The notes: generated from the sequence alone by a model not told the origin. DNA of 49,286 nt from an uncultured Prevotellaceae bacterium (GCA_902782305.1 CACZMV010000034.1:1-49286), one strand, 5' to 3'. Positions 26,021 to 34,742 are shown, counted from the first letter of the stretch. Program-made: numbers and translations.

Positions 26021-26025
26021 CATTG

Positions 26026-26330
26026 TCAAACGAAAGGTAACGATGATGCGCTCAGGGCAGCTGGAATTTGCGTTTAGGCCTGCGAAAATTTACGGCCTGC
26101 CCAGGGAGTAAAAAACCGATGCCGATAACGCTAACCTTAACGGAAACGACAAACAACAAACAAACGTCAAAAAAAATTGACAAACACGATAACCTGAGAA
26201 GGGACTAAGCAAACCGAGAGGCGAGCAATGAATTAAAATCAAGAGGAAACAAGGAGGAATGGGCATGCTACGAAAAAGAAAAGGGAACCACATCTGGACA
26301 GACGCAATCCCCTTGGAGTATTTAACAATT
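26026..26330 (+). ncRNA. candidate structured non-coding RNA
   Basis: The segment between the orphan promoter and the end of trpS is GC-richer than the DNA before it. It holds a nested fold: GGGCAG (26055-26060) can pair with CTGCCC (26097-26102), enclosing AGGCC (26076-26080) that can pair with GGCCT (26094-26098 region), followed by a purine-rich stretch. I find no match to RNase P (no GGAAAGUCC core), tmRNA (no GGGGCUG start) or SRP RNA. 6S RNA or an unknown class remain possible. No clear terminator is visible, so the 3' end is a guess. Confidence 0.35.
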
Positions 26331-26366
26331 CGCGGGTTACTTCTGGCGGAAGGCCTCGGCTTGTGA
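26259..26366 (+). CDS. possible 35-codon small ORF with strong Shine-Dalgarno
   Basis: AAGGAGG at 26251-26257 immediately precedes ATG 26259 (a second in-frame ATG at 26265 has better spacing). The frame encodes a basic N terminus ([11 protein letters not shown]) and a hydrophobic end ([10 protein letters not shown]), stopping at TGA 26364-26366 inside trpS on the opposite strand. A strong SD is unusual for this phylum. Weak candidate; it may only be part of the purine-rich RNA. Confidence 0.2.
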   Translation: MGMLRKRKGNHIWTDAIPLEYLTIRGLLLAEGLGL

Positions 26367-27428
26367 GCGAATCAGTTCTTCATCGTCGAAATAGTTGATC
26401 TTCATGGCCTGACGTACCTCGCTCATCGTCTGGGCAGCAGTCTCGCGGGCCTTCTCAGTGCCTCGACGCAGGATGTTGTAAATCTCAGGGATGTCCTGCT
26501 CGAACTCATGGCGACGCTGGCGCATAGGCTCCAGGAACTCGTTGAGTATCTGGTTGAGGAACTTCTTGCACTTCATGTCACCCAGTCCACCACGGCGGTA
26601 GTGGTCTTTCAGCTCGTCGAGGTTCTGGTATTCAGGCCAGTACTGTGCAAAGTGCTCAGGACGCGAGAAGGCGTCGAGATAGGTGAACACGGCATTGCCT
26701 TCCACATGACCAGGATCGTTCAGGTTGATGTGCTCAGGGTCGGTGTACATGGAACGCACCTTCTGCCAAACGGTGTCGGCATCGTCGCTGAGGTAGATGC
26801 AGTTACCCAGCGACTTGGACATCTTCTCCTTGCCATCGGTGCCAGGCAGACGACGTGCAGTGGCATTCTCGGGCAACATGATGTTAGGCTCGACCAACAC
26901 GGGAGCGTAAATCTGGTTGAAGCGACGAACCAGTTCGCGAGTTACCTCCAACATAGGTTCCTGGTCTTCACCAGCAGGCACGGTGGTAGCCTTGAACAGG
27001 GTGATGTCGGCAGCCTGTGACACAGGGTAGCAGAAGAAGCCCAAAGGGATGCTCTCGCCTTCAAAGCCACGCATCTTCACCTCGGTCTTCACCGTTGGAT
27101 TGCGCTGTACACGACTTACGCTGACCAAGTTCATGAGATAGGTTGTCAACTCAGCCAATTCAGGTATCTGACTCTGGATGAACAGCACGCACTTCTCAGG
27201 ATCGAGACCTGCAGCCAGATAGTCTAATGCCACGTTGACAATGCTCTGACGAATCTTCTCAGGATTGTCAGCATTATCGGTCAAGGCCTGTACATCGGCC
27301 ATGAATACAAACATCTTGTCGTAATCGCCGGCATTCTGCAATTCAACACGTCGGCGCAGTGAGCCGATGTAGTGTCCGAGATGGAGTTTGCCTGTAGGAC
27401 GGTCGCCCGTCAGTATAATCTTTCCCAT
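26337..27428 (-). CDS. trpS: tryptophan--tRNA ligase
   Basis: A 363-residue class I aminoacyl-tRNA synthetase. The HIGH-type motif is HLGHY at 16-20 (after GDRPTGKL), and [10 protein letters not shown] supplies KMSKS. Length and the RNPTVKTE and PVSQAADI segments match TrpRS. Cytoplasmic; charges tRNA-Trp. It starts 15 bp after the stop of a secreted-protein gene, so the two are probably co-transcribed. No Trp leader peptide or T-box is seen before it. Confidence 0.96.
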   Translation of the reverse strand: MGKIILTGDRPTGKLHLGHYIGSLRRRVELQNAGDYDKMFVFMADVQALTDNADNPEKIRQSIVNVALDYLAAGLDPEKCVLFIQSQIPELAELTTYLMNLVSVSRVQRNPTVKTEVKMRGFEGESIPLGFFCYPVSQAADITLFKATTVPAGEDQEPMLEVTRELVRRFNQIYAPVLVEPNIMLPENATARRLPGTDGKEKMSKSLGNCIYLSDDADTVWQKVRSMYTDPEHINLNDPGHVEGNAVFTYLDAFSRPEHFAQYWPEYQNLDELKDHYRRGGLGDMKCKKFLNQILNEFLEPMRQRRHEFEQDIPEIYNILRRGTEKARETAAQTMSEVRQAMKINYFDDEELIRSQAEAFRQK

Positions 27429-27443
27429 TTCTATATTGTTATT

Positions 27444-28037
27444 TTATTTAATTCTTAACAGTTTGAAGGGCTTGTCCTTCTTGTCCAACTTACCCTTAAT
27501 ATACTTGCCGTCTTGGCTGATGTTCAACGTGTCCTTATCGTTGTCAGTATCGGTCATGATGATCATGTTGCCTTTCACAACGTAGGTACCTTTATGCGAC
27601 TTGGGCACAACAGCCAGCGCTGCCTTCATGGCCTTGCGCTTCAGCCAGCCATAGCCAGCCGCCTTCAAAGCCTCATCGCTGATTTTCGTATCTTGCTTCA
27701 TCACCAAGTTCTTGTCGTCCTTGAACTCAATGGTGATGGCCAGTTTCATGCCTTTCTTCATCGCTTCCAACTCGGCCATCTTCTTCTTGATTTCAGCATC
27801 CAGTTTAGCTATTTCCTCGCCAGTCAGCTTGCGACCCTTCTTCTTCTCAGCCTCAGCAATGCCCTTCGTCCTTGCCTCAGCCACCTTTTTATCCAAATCC
27901 TTGGTAGCATCGTTCATCATATCTGCTATGATGTTCGGATTATGGTAGGTACGACCCGCCATGTTGGTTTGGGCATTCGCAGTCAGCAAACCACTCAGAA
28001 GGAGCATTGCCAGCAGCGTCAAAAATTGTCTTTTCAT
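27444..28037 (-). CDS. secreted Lys/Glu-rich protein of unknown function
   Basis: A 197-residue protein with a signal peptide (about 1-22, LLAMLLLSGLLTANAQ). The mature N-terminal half is a long charged helix (about 45-100, EAEKKKGRKLTGEEIAKLDAEIKKKMAELEAMKKG), likely coiled-coil. The second half is beta-rich and resembles a small lipocalin-like or DUF-type barrel (GTYVVKGNMIIMTDTDN, DTLNISQDGKYIKG). I chose the ATG at 28037; the frame extends to 28106 over promoter-like sequence. It lies upstream of trpS in the same direction. Function unknown. Confidence 0.7.
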   Translation of the reverse strand: MKRQFLTLLAMLLLSGLLTANAQTNMAGRTYHNPNIIADMMNDATKDLDKKVAEARTKGIAEAEKKKGRKLTGEEIAKLDAEIKKKMAELEAMKKGMKLAITIEFKDDKNLVMKQDTKISDEALKAAGYGWLKRKAMKAALAVVPKSHKGTYVVKGNMIIMTDTDNDKDTLNISQDGKYIKGKLDKKDKPFKLLRIK

Positions 28038-28060
28038 AACCTTTCTATTCAAATCGGATG

Positions 28061-28068
28061 CAAAGATA
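28061..28068 (-). promoter_or_regulatory. -7 box of the secreted protein/trpS unit
   Basis: TATCTTTG on the minus strand (28068-28061), 23 nt before the ATG. No exact TTTG at the usual distance. Confidence 0.55.
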
Positions 28069-28098
28069 CGAAAATTATTGCAAACAATGGAATAATTT

Positions 28099-28142
28099 GT
28101 TTGCAAAAGTGTGCATTTGGCATGTTGCGCACTTTTGCAAAC
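28099..28142. repeat. 16-bp inverted repeat between divergent promoters
   Basis: GTTTGCAAAAGTGTGC (28099-28114) and GCGCACTTTTGCAAAC (28127-28142) are inverted copies with one mismatch, separated by 12 nt. It lies midway between the minus -7 box (28061) and the plus -7 box (28174), a good place for a shared operator or an RNA hairpin. Confidence 0.8.
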
Positions 28143-28173
28143 ACTTTTTCTTGGTAGTAACGCAATTATTCAC

Positions 28174-28181
28174 TAACTTTG
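28174..28181 (+). promoter_or_regulatory. -7 box of the HTH/NfeD/SPFH unit
   Basis: TAACTTTG at 28174-28181, 27 nt before the ATG at 28209. The -33 position has CTTG (28150-28153), one base off consensus, with a 20-bp spacer. Confidence 0.6.
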
Positions 28182-28208
28182 CATCAACAAAAAACAAAAA
28201 TTGAAGAA

Positions 28209-28718
28209 ATGATACTGACCGACCGCGAGCTCTTCCTGCTCATCATCTGCACCGTGTTCTACATTACCTTATTTATATTGGTAATCCAGAATAACCGACG
28301 CAAGTTGCAATTGCTGCAAAGCCGACTGGACAACATCCACGCCATGCAGAAAATGGCTGTGATGGAGCAACGGGGACAGGACGCAGGCAGCATCTTCGCT
28401 TCGCCCATCTATCTGCGCTTGAAACAATATCTGAACGAAGGGCACAACATGACGGAGCAAGACTGGAGGGAGCTGACGGACATAGTAAATGCCACCTACA
28501 CAGGCTTTACTGACAAGCTCTACAGTCTCTATCGAATGAGTGAACAAGACCTGCGCGTCAGTCTACTGATCAAGGTGCGCATACAGCCAAAGGACATTGC
28601 CACACTGACGGCCCACTCGAAAGAGAGCGTCGCTTCGACGCGCAGCCGACTGTATCAGAAGGTGTTCGGCAAAAAGGGAAGTACCAAGGATTGGGACGAT
28701 TTTATCTTGTCTATATAA
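28209..28718 (+). CDS. membrane-anchored helix-turn-helix protein
   Basis: A 169-residue protein with one N-terminal transmembrane helix (about 8-27, LFLLIICTVFYITLFILVI), a short coiled coil, a middle helical domain (SIFASPIYLRLKQYL), and a C-terminal LuxR-like HTH (about 115-165: LLIKVRIQPKDIATLTAHSK, then TRSRLYQKVFG). This tail is common at the end of TPR-containing Bacteroidetes regulators, but the TPR and periplasmic sensor parts are missing. It may be a reduced membrane-bound transcription factor. The NfeD and SPFH genes follow on the same strand, after a repeat. Confidence 0.75.
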   Translation: MILTDRELFLLIICTVFYITLFILVIQNNRRKLQLLQSRLDNIHAMQKMAVMEQRGQDAGSIFASPIYLRLKQYLNEGHNMTEQDWRELTDIVNATYTGFTDKLYSLYRMSEQDLRVSLLIKVRIQPKDIATLTAHSKESVASTRSRLYQKVFGKKGSTKDWDDFILSI

Positions 28719-28721
28719 TAC

Positions 28722-28762
28722 GGCGCTATGCGCCTAGTGAATAGAGAATAGTGAATAGTGAA
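28722..28762 (+). repeat. GGCGC hairpin and four TAGTGAA heptamers
   Basis: A short hairpin GGCGC-TAT-GCGCC (28722-28734) follows the HTH stop, then 7-bp units TAGTGAA, TAGAGAA, TAGTGAA, TAGTGAA (28735-28762). It ends 22 bp before the NfeD ATG and repeats the unit seen before metY. Confidence 0.8.
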
Positions 28763-28784
28763 CAATATTAATAATGTATAGCGT

Positions 28785-29228
28785 ATGATTGAGTATTTTT
28801 TAGCAAACATGTGGCAGGTATGGGCCATCGTAGCCATCGTCTGCCTGATTCTGGAGCTTTCGTCAGGTGATTTCTTTATCATCTGCCTCTCCATCGGAGG
28901 TGTGTTCGCCTTGATAGGTGCTGCACTGGGAATCAATGTCTATTGGCAATTGTTTATCTTTGCCATCTTCTCGCTACTGAGCATCTTCTTCGTACGACCG
29001 GTAGCTCTGCGCTGGCTGCATAAAAACGAGCCTAACAAGGCGAGCAATGCTGATGCACTATTGGGCAGAACAGGACGTGTAACAGAGGAGATCAAAGTTG
29101 GAGGCAACGGCTATGTGCAGATAGACGGCGACATGTGGAAGGCCGTGAGCCAGAAGGACATTGCTGTAGGTGAGACCGTTCGCGTCATTGGACGTGAAAG
29201 CACGATTATCACCGTAGATACATTGTAA
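28785..29228 (+). CDS. NfeD family membrane protein
   Basis: A 147-residue short-form NfeD protein: transmembrane helices in the first 85 residues (VWAIVAIVCLILEL, ICLSIGGVFALIGAALG, LFIFAIFSLLSIFFV) and a C-terminal OB-fold domain (about 90-147: LLGRTGRVTEEI, GYVQIDGDMWKAV, RVIGRESTIITV). NfeD proteins of this type act with stomatin/SPFH partners in the membrane; the SPFH gene follows directly. Confidence 0.88.
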   Translation: MIEYFLANMWQVWAIVAIVCLILELSSGDFFIICLSIGGVFALIGAALGINVYWQLFIFAIFSLLSIFFVRPVALRWLHKNEPNKASNADALLGRTGRVTEEIKVGGNGYVQIDGDMWKAVSQKDIAVGETVRVIGRESTIITVDTL

Positions 29229-29235
29229 ATTGGAA

Positions 29236-29263
29236 ATTAATCATTAAACATTAAATATTAAAA
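29236..29263 (+). repeat. four 7-bp repeats ATTAAAn before the SPFH gene
   Basis: ATTAATC, ATTAAAC, ATTAAAT, ATTAAAA at 29236, 29243, 29250 and 29257; the SPFH ATG follows at 29267. A third 7-bp array placed just before a start codon. Confidence 0.75.
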
Positions 29264-29266
29264 ATT

Positions 29267-30220
29267 ATGGACATTATGAGTTATGTATTGATTGCCATCG
29301 TTATTCTGGTGGTTATCTTCGCCAAAATGGCACTGGTGATTATCCCTCAGTCAGAAACCCGCATCATTGAGCGATTGGGTCGCTACTATGCTACGCTGAA
29401 CCCTGGTATCAACATCATCATTCCTTTCATCGACCGTGCGAAGGACATCGTGGTGCTGAATCGCGGACGCTACGCTTACTCCAACTCGATTGACCTCCGT
29501 GAGCAGGTGTACGACTTCCCCTCACAGAATGTGATTACGAAGGATAATATCCAGATGGAAATCAACGCCCTGCTGTACTTCCAGATTGTTGACCCCTTCA
29601 AGGCTGTGTATGAGATTTCTAACCTGCCTAACGCTATTGAGAAACTGACACAGACCACCCTGCGTAACATCATTGGTGAACTGGAGCTGGACGAGACACT
29701 GACCTCGCGCGACACCATCAACACCAAGTTGCGTGCCGTATTGGACGATGCCACAGACAAGTGGGGTGTGAAGGTGAACCGCGTAGAGCTGCAGGACATC
29801 GTGCCACCCGCAACGGTACTAAATGCGATGGAGAAGCAGATGCAAGCTGAGCGTAACAAGCGTGCACAGATTCTGACCTCAGAGGGTGAGAAGGCTGCAG
29901 AGATTCTGGCTTCTGAAGGTGAGAAGACAGCTATCGTAAACAAGGCCGAGGCTGCTAAGCAACAGGCTATCCTGCATGCTGAGGGTGAAGCCCAGGCTCG
30001 CATCCGTAAAGCAGAGGCTGAGGCAAAGGCCATCGAACTGATTACTGAGGCTGTGGGCAAGTCGACGAACCCAGCCAACTATCTCTTGGCTCAGAAGTAT
30101 ATCCAGATGATGCAGGAGCTGGCTCAGGGCGACAAGACCAAGACCGTTTACCTGCCCTACGAGGCTACCAACTTGTTGGGAAGCATCGGAGGTATCAAAG
30201 ACCTGTTTAAAAGCGAGTAA
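29267..30220 (+). CDS. qmcA: SPFH domain (stomatin-like) membrane protein
   Basis: A 317-residue SPFH/Band 7 protein of the QmcA/stomatin type: one N-terminal membrane anchor (about 4-24), SPFH domain (about 25-180, ETRIIERLGRYYATLNPGINIIIPFI and TLRNIIGELELDETLTSRD), then a long Ala/Glu coiled coil with EGEKAAEILASEGEK repeats (about 190-270). It forms membrane oligomers that organise or guard membrane proteins. It pairs with the NfeD gene upstream. Confidence 0.9.
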   Translation: MDIMSYVLIAIVILVVIFAKMALVIIPQSETRIIERLGRYYATLNPGINIIIPFIDRAKDIVVLNRGRYAYSNSIDLREQVYDFPSQNVITKDNIQMEINALLYFQIVDPFKAVYEISNLPNAIEKLTQTTLRNIIGELELDETLTSRDTINTKLRAVLDDATDKWGVKVNRVELQDIVPPATVLNAMEKQMQAERNKRAQILTSEGEKAAEILASEGEKTAIVNKAEAAKQQAILHAEGEAQARIRKAEAEAKAIELITEAVGKSTNPANYLLAQKYIQMMQELAQGDKTKTVYLPYEATNLLGSIGGIKDLFKSE

Positions 30221-30224
30221 TGAA

Positions 30225-30240
30225 CATCGAAACTTCGATG
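30225..30240. repeat. CATCGAA/TTCGATG inverted repeat after the SPFH gene
   Basis: Seven-base arms (30225-30231 and 30234-30240) with a 2-nt centre, in the 30 bp between the SPFH stop and the terminator. May be an RNA hairpin or just decay of a repeat. Confidence 0.45.
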
Positions 30241-30250
30241 CATCGACATT

Positions 30251-30278
30251 AAAAAAAGAGGCTCAGGCCTCTTTTTTT
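30251..30278. terminator. bidirectional terminator with the kinase stop codon in the loop
   Basis: Perfect 12-bp stem AAAAAAAGAGGC / GCCTCTTTTTTT with a 4-nt loop (30263-30266). It terminates both the SPFH gene (+) and the histidine kinase gene (-). The kinase TGA is in the loop and its last codons (K-K-E-A) form one arm. Confidence 0.88.
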
Positions 30279-31411
30279 AATGGTATAGTAAACGAGAAGG
30301 TAGAGCCTTCGCCCTCTACGGATGTCACATAGGCATCACCACCATTCTTGCGGGCAAAGTCCTGACAGAGCTGCAAGCCGAGTCCTGAGCCTTCCTCACC
30401 ATCTGTACCATAGGTCGTCTCACCCTTATGGAAAATGGAGTCTACACGATCGGCAGCAATACCCACACCATGGTCTCTTACGCTGATACGGGCAAAGTCG
30501 CCTTCATGCTCATAGAACACCTCAATGGCTTTACCTTCTGGCGTAAACTTCACGGCATTCGATATGAAGTTACGGATAATAGTCTTGATCATATCGTTAT
30601 CGCCATAGACCACCAGTTTCTCCTTAGCAGGCAGATACTTGAGGTCTATCTTCTTCATCTCGGCAATCATCTGGAAGATGTCAACGACACCAGGAACAAT
30701 ATCATCAAGGTCAATGTCCTGATAAACCACAGAAAGACGTCCCGTCTGACTCTTTGTCCACTTCAGCAGATTGTCCAGCAAGTCGTGGGTTTCCTCAGAC
30801 TCGCGGTTGGCTTTATCCAAGAGCTCGAAGATTTCATCGCCTACGGTTTCCCTTGACACCACATTGACAGCCAGATTCAGCACCATACGGATAGAAGCCA
30901 TAGGAGAACGAAGGTCGTGGGCAATAACCGAATACATCTTATCGCGGTTACTGATAGTACGACGCAATTCTTCATTCTGACGCTCAATGATGCGCTTGGC
31001 AGCTACCAGCTGTATCTGGTGCATGACACGCATAACCAACTCTTCCTTATTGAAAGGCTTCGTCAAGAAGTCGTTACCACCCACTTGGAAACCATGCACC
31101 AAGTCAGAAGGATTGTTCAATGCGGTAAGGAAAATAATAGGGATATCCAGCGTTTCAGGGTCCTTCTTCAAGATAACAGCAGTATCGAAACCATTCAACT
31201 CAGGCATCATGACATCCAACAGAATGAGGTCGGGCTTGTCTTTCTTAGCCACCTCAATACAAGCGTTTCCGTTGTTTGCCGTGCACACCTGAAACTTCTC
31301 ATTGGTCAACAATATTTTGAGCAACAATACGTTGCTGACAACATCGTCGACGATAAGAATTTTATAGTCGCTCCGGTTGATCTGGGACTCAAAAGTTTCA
31401 TTCAGCTCCAT
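30263..31411 (-). CDS. response regulator / histidine kinase fusion
   Basis: A 382-residue soluble signalling protein with receiver first and kinase second. Receiver (about 15-135): phospho-acceptor D66 in LILLDVMMPEL, acidic pair VDD near 21-23, and K118 in LTKPF. A linker coiled coil (about 140-155) leads to the HisKA helix with H165 in IAHDLRSP and the HATPase_c domain (NFISNAVKFTPEG, DHGVGI, GSGLGLQL). No transmembrane segment or output domain is present, so it must be phosphorylated or relay to a partner elsewhere. No partner gene is adjacent. It has its own consensus promoter. Confidence 0.88.
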   Translation of the reverse strand: MELNETFESQINRSDYKILIVDDVVSNVLLLKILLTNEKFQVCTANNGNACIEVAKKDKPDLILLDVMMPELNGFDTAVILKKDPETLDIPIIFLTALNNPSDLVHGFQVGGNDFLTKPFNKEELVMRVMHQIQLVAAKRIIERQNEELRRTISNRDKMYSVIAHDLRSPMASIRMVLNLAVNVVSRETVGDEIFELLDKANRESEETHDLLDNLLKWTKSQTGRLSVVYQDIDLDDIVPGVVDIFQMIAEMKKIDLKYLPAKEKLVVYGDNDMIKTIIRNFISNAVKFTPEGKAIEVFYEHEGDFARISVRDHGVGIAADRVDSIFHKGETTYGTDGEEGSGLGLQLCQDFARKNGGDAYVTSVEGEGSTFSFTIPLKKEA

Positions 31412-31444
31412 TCGATTTCTCGGCTTTTAGTACATTACAGAATG

Positions 31445-31476
31445 CAAAAGTAGCAAATATTTAGCTATTCGCCAAA
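31445..31476 (-). promoter_or_regulatory. promoter of the kinase gene
   Basis: On the minus strand, TTTG (31476-31473), 20-bp spacer, TACTTTTG (31452-31445), 33 nt before the ATG. The spacer and -33 area hold two near-copies of CAAATATTT. Confidence 0.7.
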
Positions 31477-31491
31477 TATTTGCCAAACTTT

Positions 31492-34400
31492 TTACTTATA
31501 CTCGCTCCAAGACTTGATGCCAATACCCTCAATTCCCTCCGTACAGAAAGCCTGAATAAAGGCAGAAGCCAGTCGGGCATTCGTGATGAGAGGAACATTG
31601 AGATCGATGGCTGCACGACGGATTTTATAGCCGTTGGTAAGCTCGTGAGTGGTCAGGTTCTTGGGAATATTAACCACCATATCAATCTTGTGCTGATGCA
31701 GCAAATCGAGTGCCTGAGGCTGTCCTTCGTCAGAGGGCCAGTGAACCAGCGTGTTCTGCACGCCATTGTCTGTCAGATACTTAGATGTACCGCCGGTAGC
31801 ATAAAGCTCGTAACCGTGTTCCACCAACATGCGAGCAGCATCCAGCATTTCTGCCTTCTGTTTAGCTGAACCCGTAGAGAGTAGCACCGTCTTCTTGGGA
31901 ATGCGATGACCTACAGAAAGCATGGCTTTCAGCAGAGCCGTATTGGTATTGTCGCCTATGCAACCTACCTCACCTGTAGAGGCCATATCGACACCCAGGA
32001 CTGGGTCGGCCTTTTGCAAGCGATTGAACGAGAACTGACTGGCCTTGATACCCACATAGTCGAGGTCGAAGAGATTCTTCGAGGGTTTCTCAACAGGCAA
32101 GCCCAGCATGACCTTCGTAGCCAGTTCGATGAGGTTCAACTTCAACACCTTCGAAACAAAGGGGAATGAACGAGAGGCACGCAGGTTACACTCGATAACG
32201 AGGATATCGTTCTCGCGAGCCATATACTGGATGTTGAATGGTCCGTTGATGTGCAGTGCCTTAGCAATCTGACGCGAGATGCGCTTGATACGGCGCACGG
32301 TCTCTACATACAGTTTCTGAGGTGGGAACTGAATGGTGGCATCGCCAGAGTGAACACCTGCGAACTCAATATGTTCGCTGATGGCATAGGCCAATATCTC
32401 ACCATCTCTGGCTACAGCATCCATCTCAATTTCCTTGGCATGCTCTATGAACTTGGAAACCACCACAGGATGGTCTTCTGAAACATTAGCAGCCAACTGG
32501 AGGAACTTCTCCAATTCATCCTTGTTGGAGCATACGTTCATCGCTGCACCAGAGAGCACATAAGAAGGACGTACCAGTACGGGGAAGCCTACACGCTCTA
32601 CAAATGCATCAATGTCCTGCATCGAGGTCAGTGCGCTCCACTCGGGCTGGTTTACACCCAGTTCGTTAAGCATCTGTGAGAATTTAGCACGGTCCTCTGC
32701 ACCATCAATATCGTTAGCCTGAGTACCGAGAATGCGGACACCAGCCTCATCAAGATATACTGCCAGATTATTAGGTATCTGACCACCCGTAGAAACGATG
32801 ACACCATAAGGCATCTCCAAATCAATGATGTCGAGCACACGCTCAAAGGTGAGTTCATCGAAATAGAGACGATCACACATATCATAATCCGTTGATACGG
32901 TCTCTGGATTGTAGTTGATCATGATAGAGCGCCAACCTTCCTTTCGGATGGTGTTCAATGCCTGCACACCACACCAGTCGAACTCCACACTGGAACCAAT
33001 ACGATAGGCGCCAGAGCCTAAGACGATAATGCTACGATGGTCGTTCTCGTACTGGATATCACCCTTTTCGCCTGAGTAGGTGACGTAGAGGTAGTTGGTC
33101 TGGGCAGGATACTCAGCTGCCAAGGTATCAATCTGCTTTACGACAGGAACAATACCCAACTGCTTACGACGATTGCGAACTACGACAACGGCCTTGTGCA
33201 TGGTATCAAACTCTTGTTCCAGTCCGATAGCACGGGCTATCTGGAAATCGGTAAAACCATATACTTTGGCTTCGCGCAACAAGTCGGCATCAAGTGTGTT
33301 GATATGCTGGCGCTTCATTTGTTCATCAATATCGATGATGTGCTTCAACTTATACAGGAACCACTTGTCAATCTTTGTAAGTTCGTGGATGCGCTCAATA
33401 TCGTACTGAGGCAAATGCATCGCTTTAGAGATAACGAAAATTCGCTTGTCAGTAGGTTCACGCAGGGCGGCATCAATATCGGGAATCTTCAGTTCCTTGT
33501 TTTCCACAAAACCGTGCATACCCTGCCCTATCATACGCAAGCCCTTCTGGATGGCTTCCTCGAAGTTGCGACCGATGGCCATCACCTCGCCTACACTCTT
33601 CATGCTGGAACCCAGTTCCTTGTCAACTCCATGGAACTTAGACAAGTCCCAACGGGGTATCTTGCAGACCACATAGTCCAAAGCAGGTTCGAAGAAGGCA
33701 CTGGTGGTCTTGGTGACAGAGTTCTTTAACTCAAAGAGTCCATAGCCCAGACCCAGTTTGGCAGCCACGAAGGCAAGCGGATAACCCGTAGCCTTGGAAG
33801 CCAAAGCAGACGAACGTGACAGACGGGCATTGACCTCGATAACACGATAGTCTTCCGACTGAGGGTCAAAAGCATACTGCACGTTACACTCGCCTACGAT
33901 ACCGATATGACGGATAATCTTGATGGCCAGTGCACGCAGCTTATGGTATTCAGAGTTGGTAAGGGTCTGCGAAGGAGCTATCACAATACTCTCACCCGTA
34001 TGAATGCCCAGCGGGTCGAAATTCTCCATGTTGCAGACCGTGATACAATTGTCGAAACGGTCGCGCACCACCTCATATTCTATCTCCTTCCAACCTTTCA
34101 GCGACTTCTCCACCAACACCTGAGGAGAGAAGGAAAAGGCTTTCTCTGCAAGTTTGTCAAGTTCTTCCTCGTTATCACAGAAACCAGAGCCCAGTCCACC
34201 CAGCGCATAAGCTGCACGGAGAATCACGGGATAGCCCAGCTCCTTAGCTGCCTTTCTGGCATCCTCGATGTTATCGCAAGCCTGACTCTTGATGGTCTTG
34301 ACATTAATCTCATCGAGTTTTTTCACGAATAGCTCGCGGTCTTCCGTATCGATGATAGCCTGTACGGGAGTACCCAATACTTTAACTCCGTATTTCTCAA

Positions 34401-34719
34401 GCACACCACTCTGGTAGAGTTCTACACCACAGTTCAAAGCGGTCTGACCACCGAAGGCCAGCAGGATACCGTCTGGGCGCTCCTTCTGGATGACCTGCTC
34501 CACAAAATAGGGTTGTACTGGCAGGAAATAAACCTCATCGGCAACACCCTCAGAGGTTTGCACCGTAGCAATATTGGGATTGATGAGCAACGTCTTGATG
34601 CCTTCTTCACGCAGGGCTTTCAAAGCCTGACTGCCAGAATAGTCGAACTCACCAGCCTCACCGATTTTCAACGCTCCAGAACCCAGGAGCAACACTTTCT
34701 TGATATTATCGTATTTCAT
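31492..34719 (-). CDS. carB: carbamoyl-phosphate synthase large subunit
   Basis: A 1075-residue protein with the two homologous ATP-grasp halves (first about 1-545, second about 555-935) and a C-terminal MGS-like regulatory domain (about 940-1075, YELYATGGTSKYL). Full length matches the family. It makes carbamoyl phosphate from bicarbonate, ammonia passed from CarA and two ATP, feeding pyrimidine and arginine synthesis. It starts 23 bp after carA in the purF-carA-carB run. Confidence 0.97.
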   Translation of the reverse strand: MKYDNIKKVLLLGSGALKIGEAGEFDYSGSQALKALREEGIKTLLINPNIATVQTSEGVADEVYFLPVQPYFVEQVIQKERPDGILLAFGGQTALNCGVELYQSGVLEKYGVKVLGTPVQAIIDTEDRELFVKKLDEINVKTIKSQACDNIEDARKAAKELGYPVILRAAYALGGLGSGFCDNEEELDKLAEKAFSFSPQVLVEKSLKGWKEIEYEVVRDRFDNCITVCNMENFDPLGIHTGESIVIAPSQTLTNSEYHKLRALAIKIIRHIGIVGECNVQYAFDPQSEDYRVIEVNARLSRSSALASKATGYPLAFVAAKLGLGYGLFELKNSVTKTTSAFFEPALDYVVCKIPRWDLSKFHGVDKELGSSMKSVGEVMAIGRNFEEAIQKGLRMIGQGMHGFVENKELKIPDIDAALREPTDKRIFVISKAMHLPQYDIERIHELTKIDKWFLYKLKHIIDIDEQMKRQHINTLDADLLREAKVYGFTDFQIARAIGLEQEFDTMHKAVVVVRNRRKQLGIVPVVKQIDTLAAEYPAQTNYLYVTYSGEKGDIQYENDHRSIIVLGSGAYRIGSSVEFDWCGVQALNTIRKEGWRSIMINYNPETVSTDYDMCDRLYFDELTFERVLDIIDLEMPYGVIVSTGGQIPNNLAVYLDEAGVRILGTQANDIDGAEDRAKFSQMLNELGVNQPEWSALTSMQDIDAFVERVGFPVLVRPSYVLSGAAMNVCSNKDELEKFLQLAANVSEDHPVVVSKFIEHAKEIEMDAVARDGEILAYAISEHIEFAGVHSGDATIQFPPQKLYVETVRRIKRISRQIAKALHINGPFNIQYMARENDILVIECNLRASRSFPFVSKVLKLNLIELATKVMLGLPVEKPSKNLFDLDYVGIKASQFSFNRLQKADPVLGVDMASTGEVGCIGDNTNTALLKAMLSVGHRIPKKTVLLSTGSAKQKAEMLDAARMLVEHGYELYATGGTSKYLTDNGVQNTLVHWPSDEGQPQALDLLHQHKIDMVVNIPKNLTTHELTNGYKIRRAAIDLNVPLITNARLASAFIQAFCTEGIEGIGIKSWSEYK

Positions 34720-34742
34720 CTCTCTTACTCTTTTTCTTTTCC

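Noticed and set aside
26090-26293. A 67-codon minus-strand frame in the candidate RNA region
   Set aside because: Its Phe/Leu/Ser-rich translation is just the complement of a purine-rich plus strand. No start context or promoter on that strand.
26026-26330. RNase P RNA, tmRNA or SRP RNA
   Set aside because: The conserved cores of these RNAs are absent by eye, so I left the candidate unclassified.
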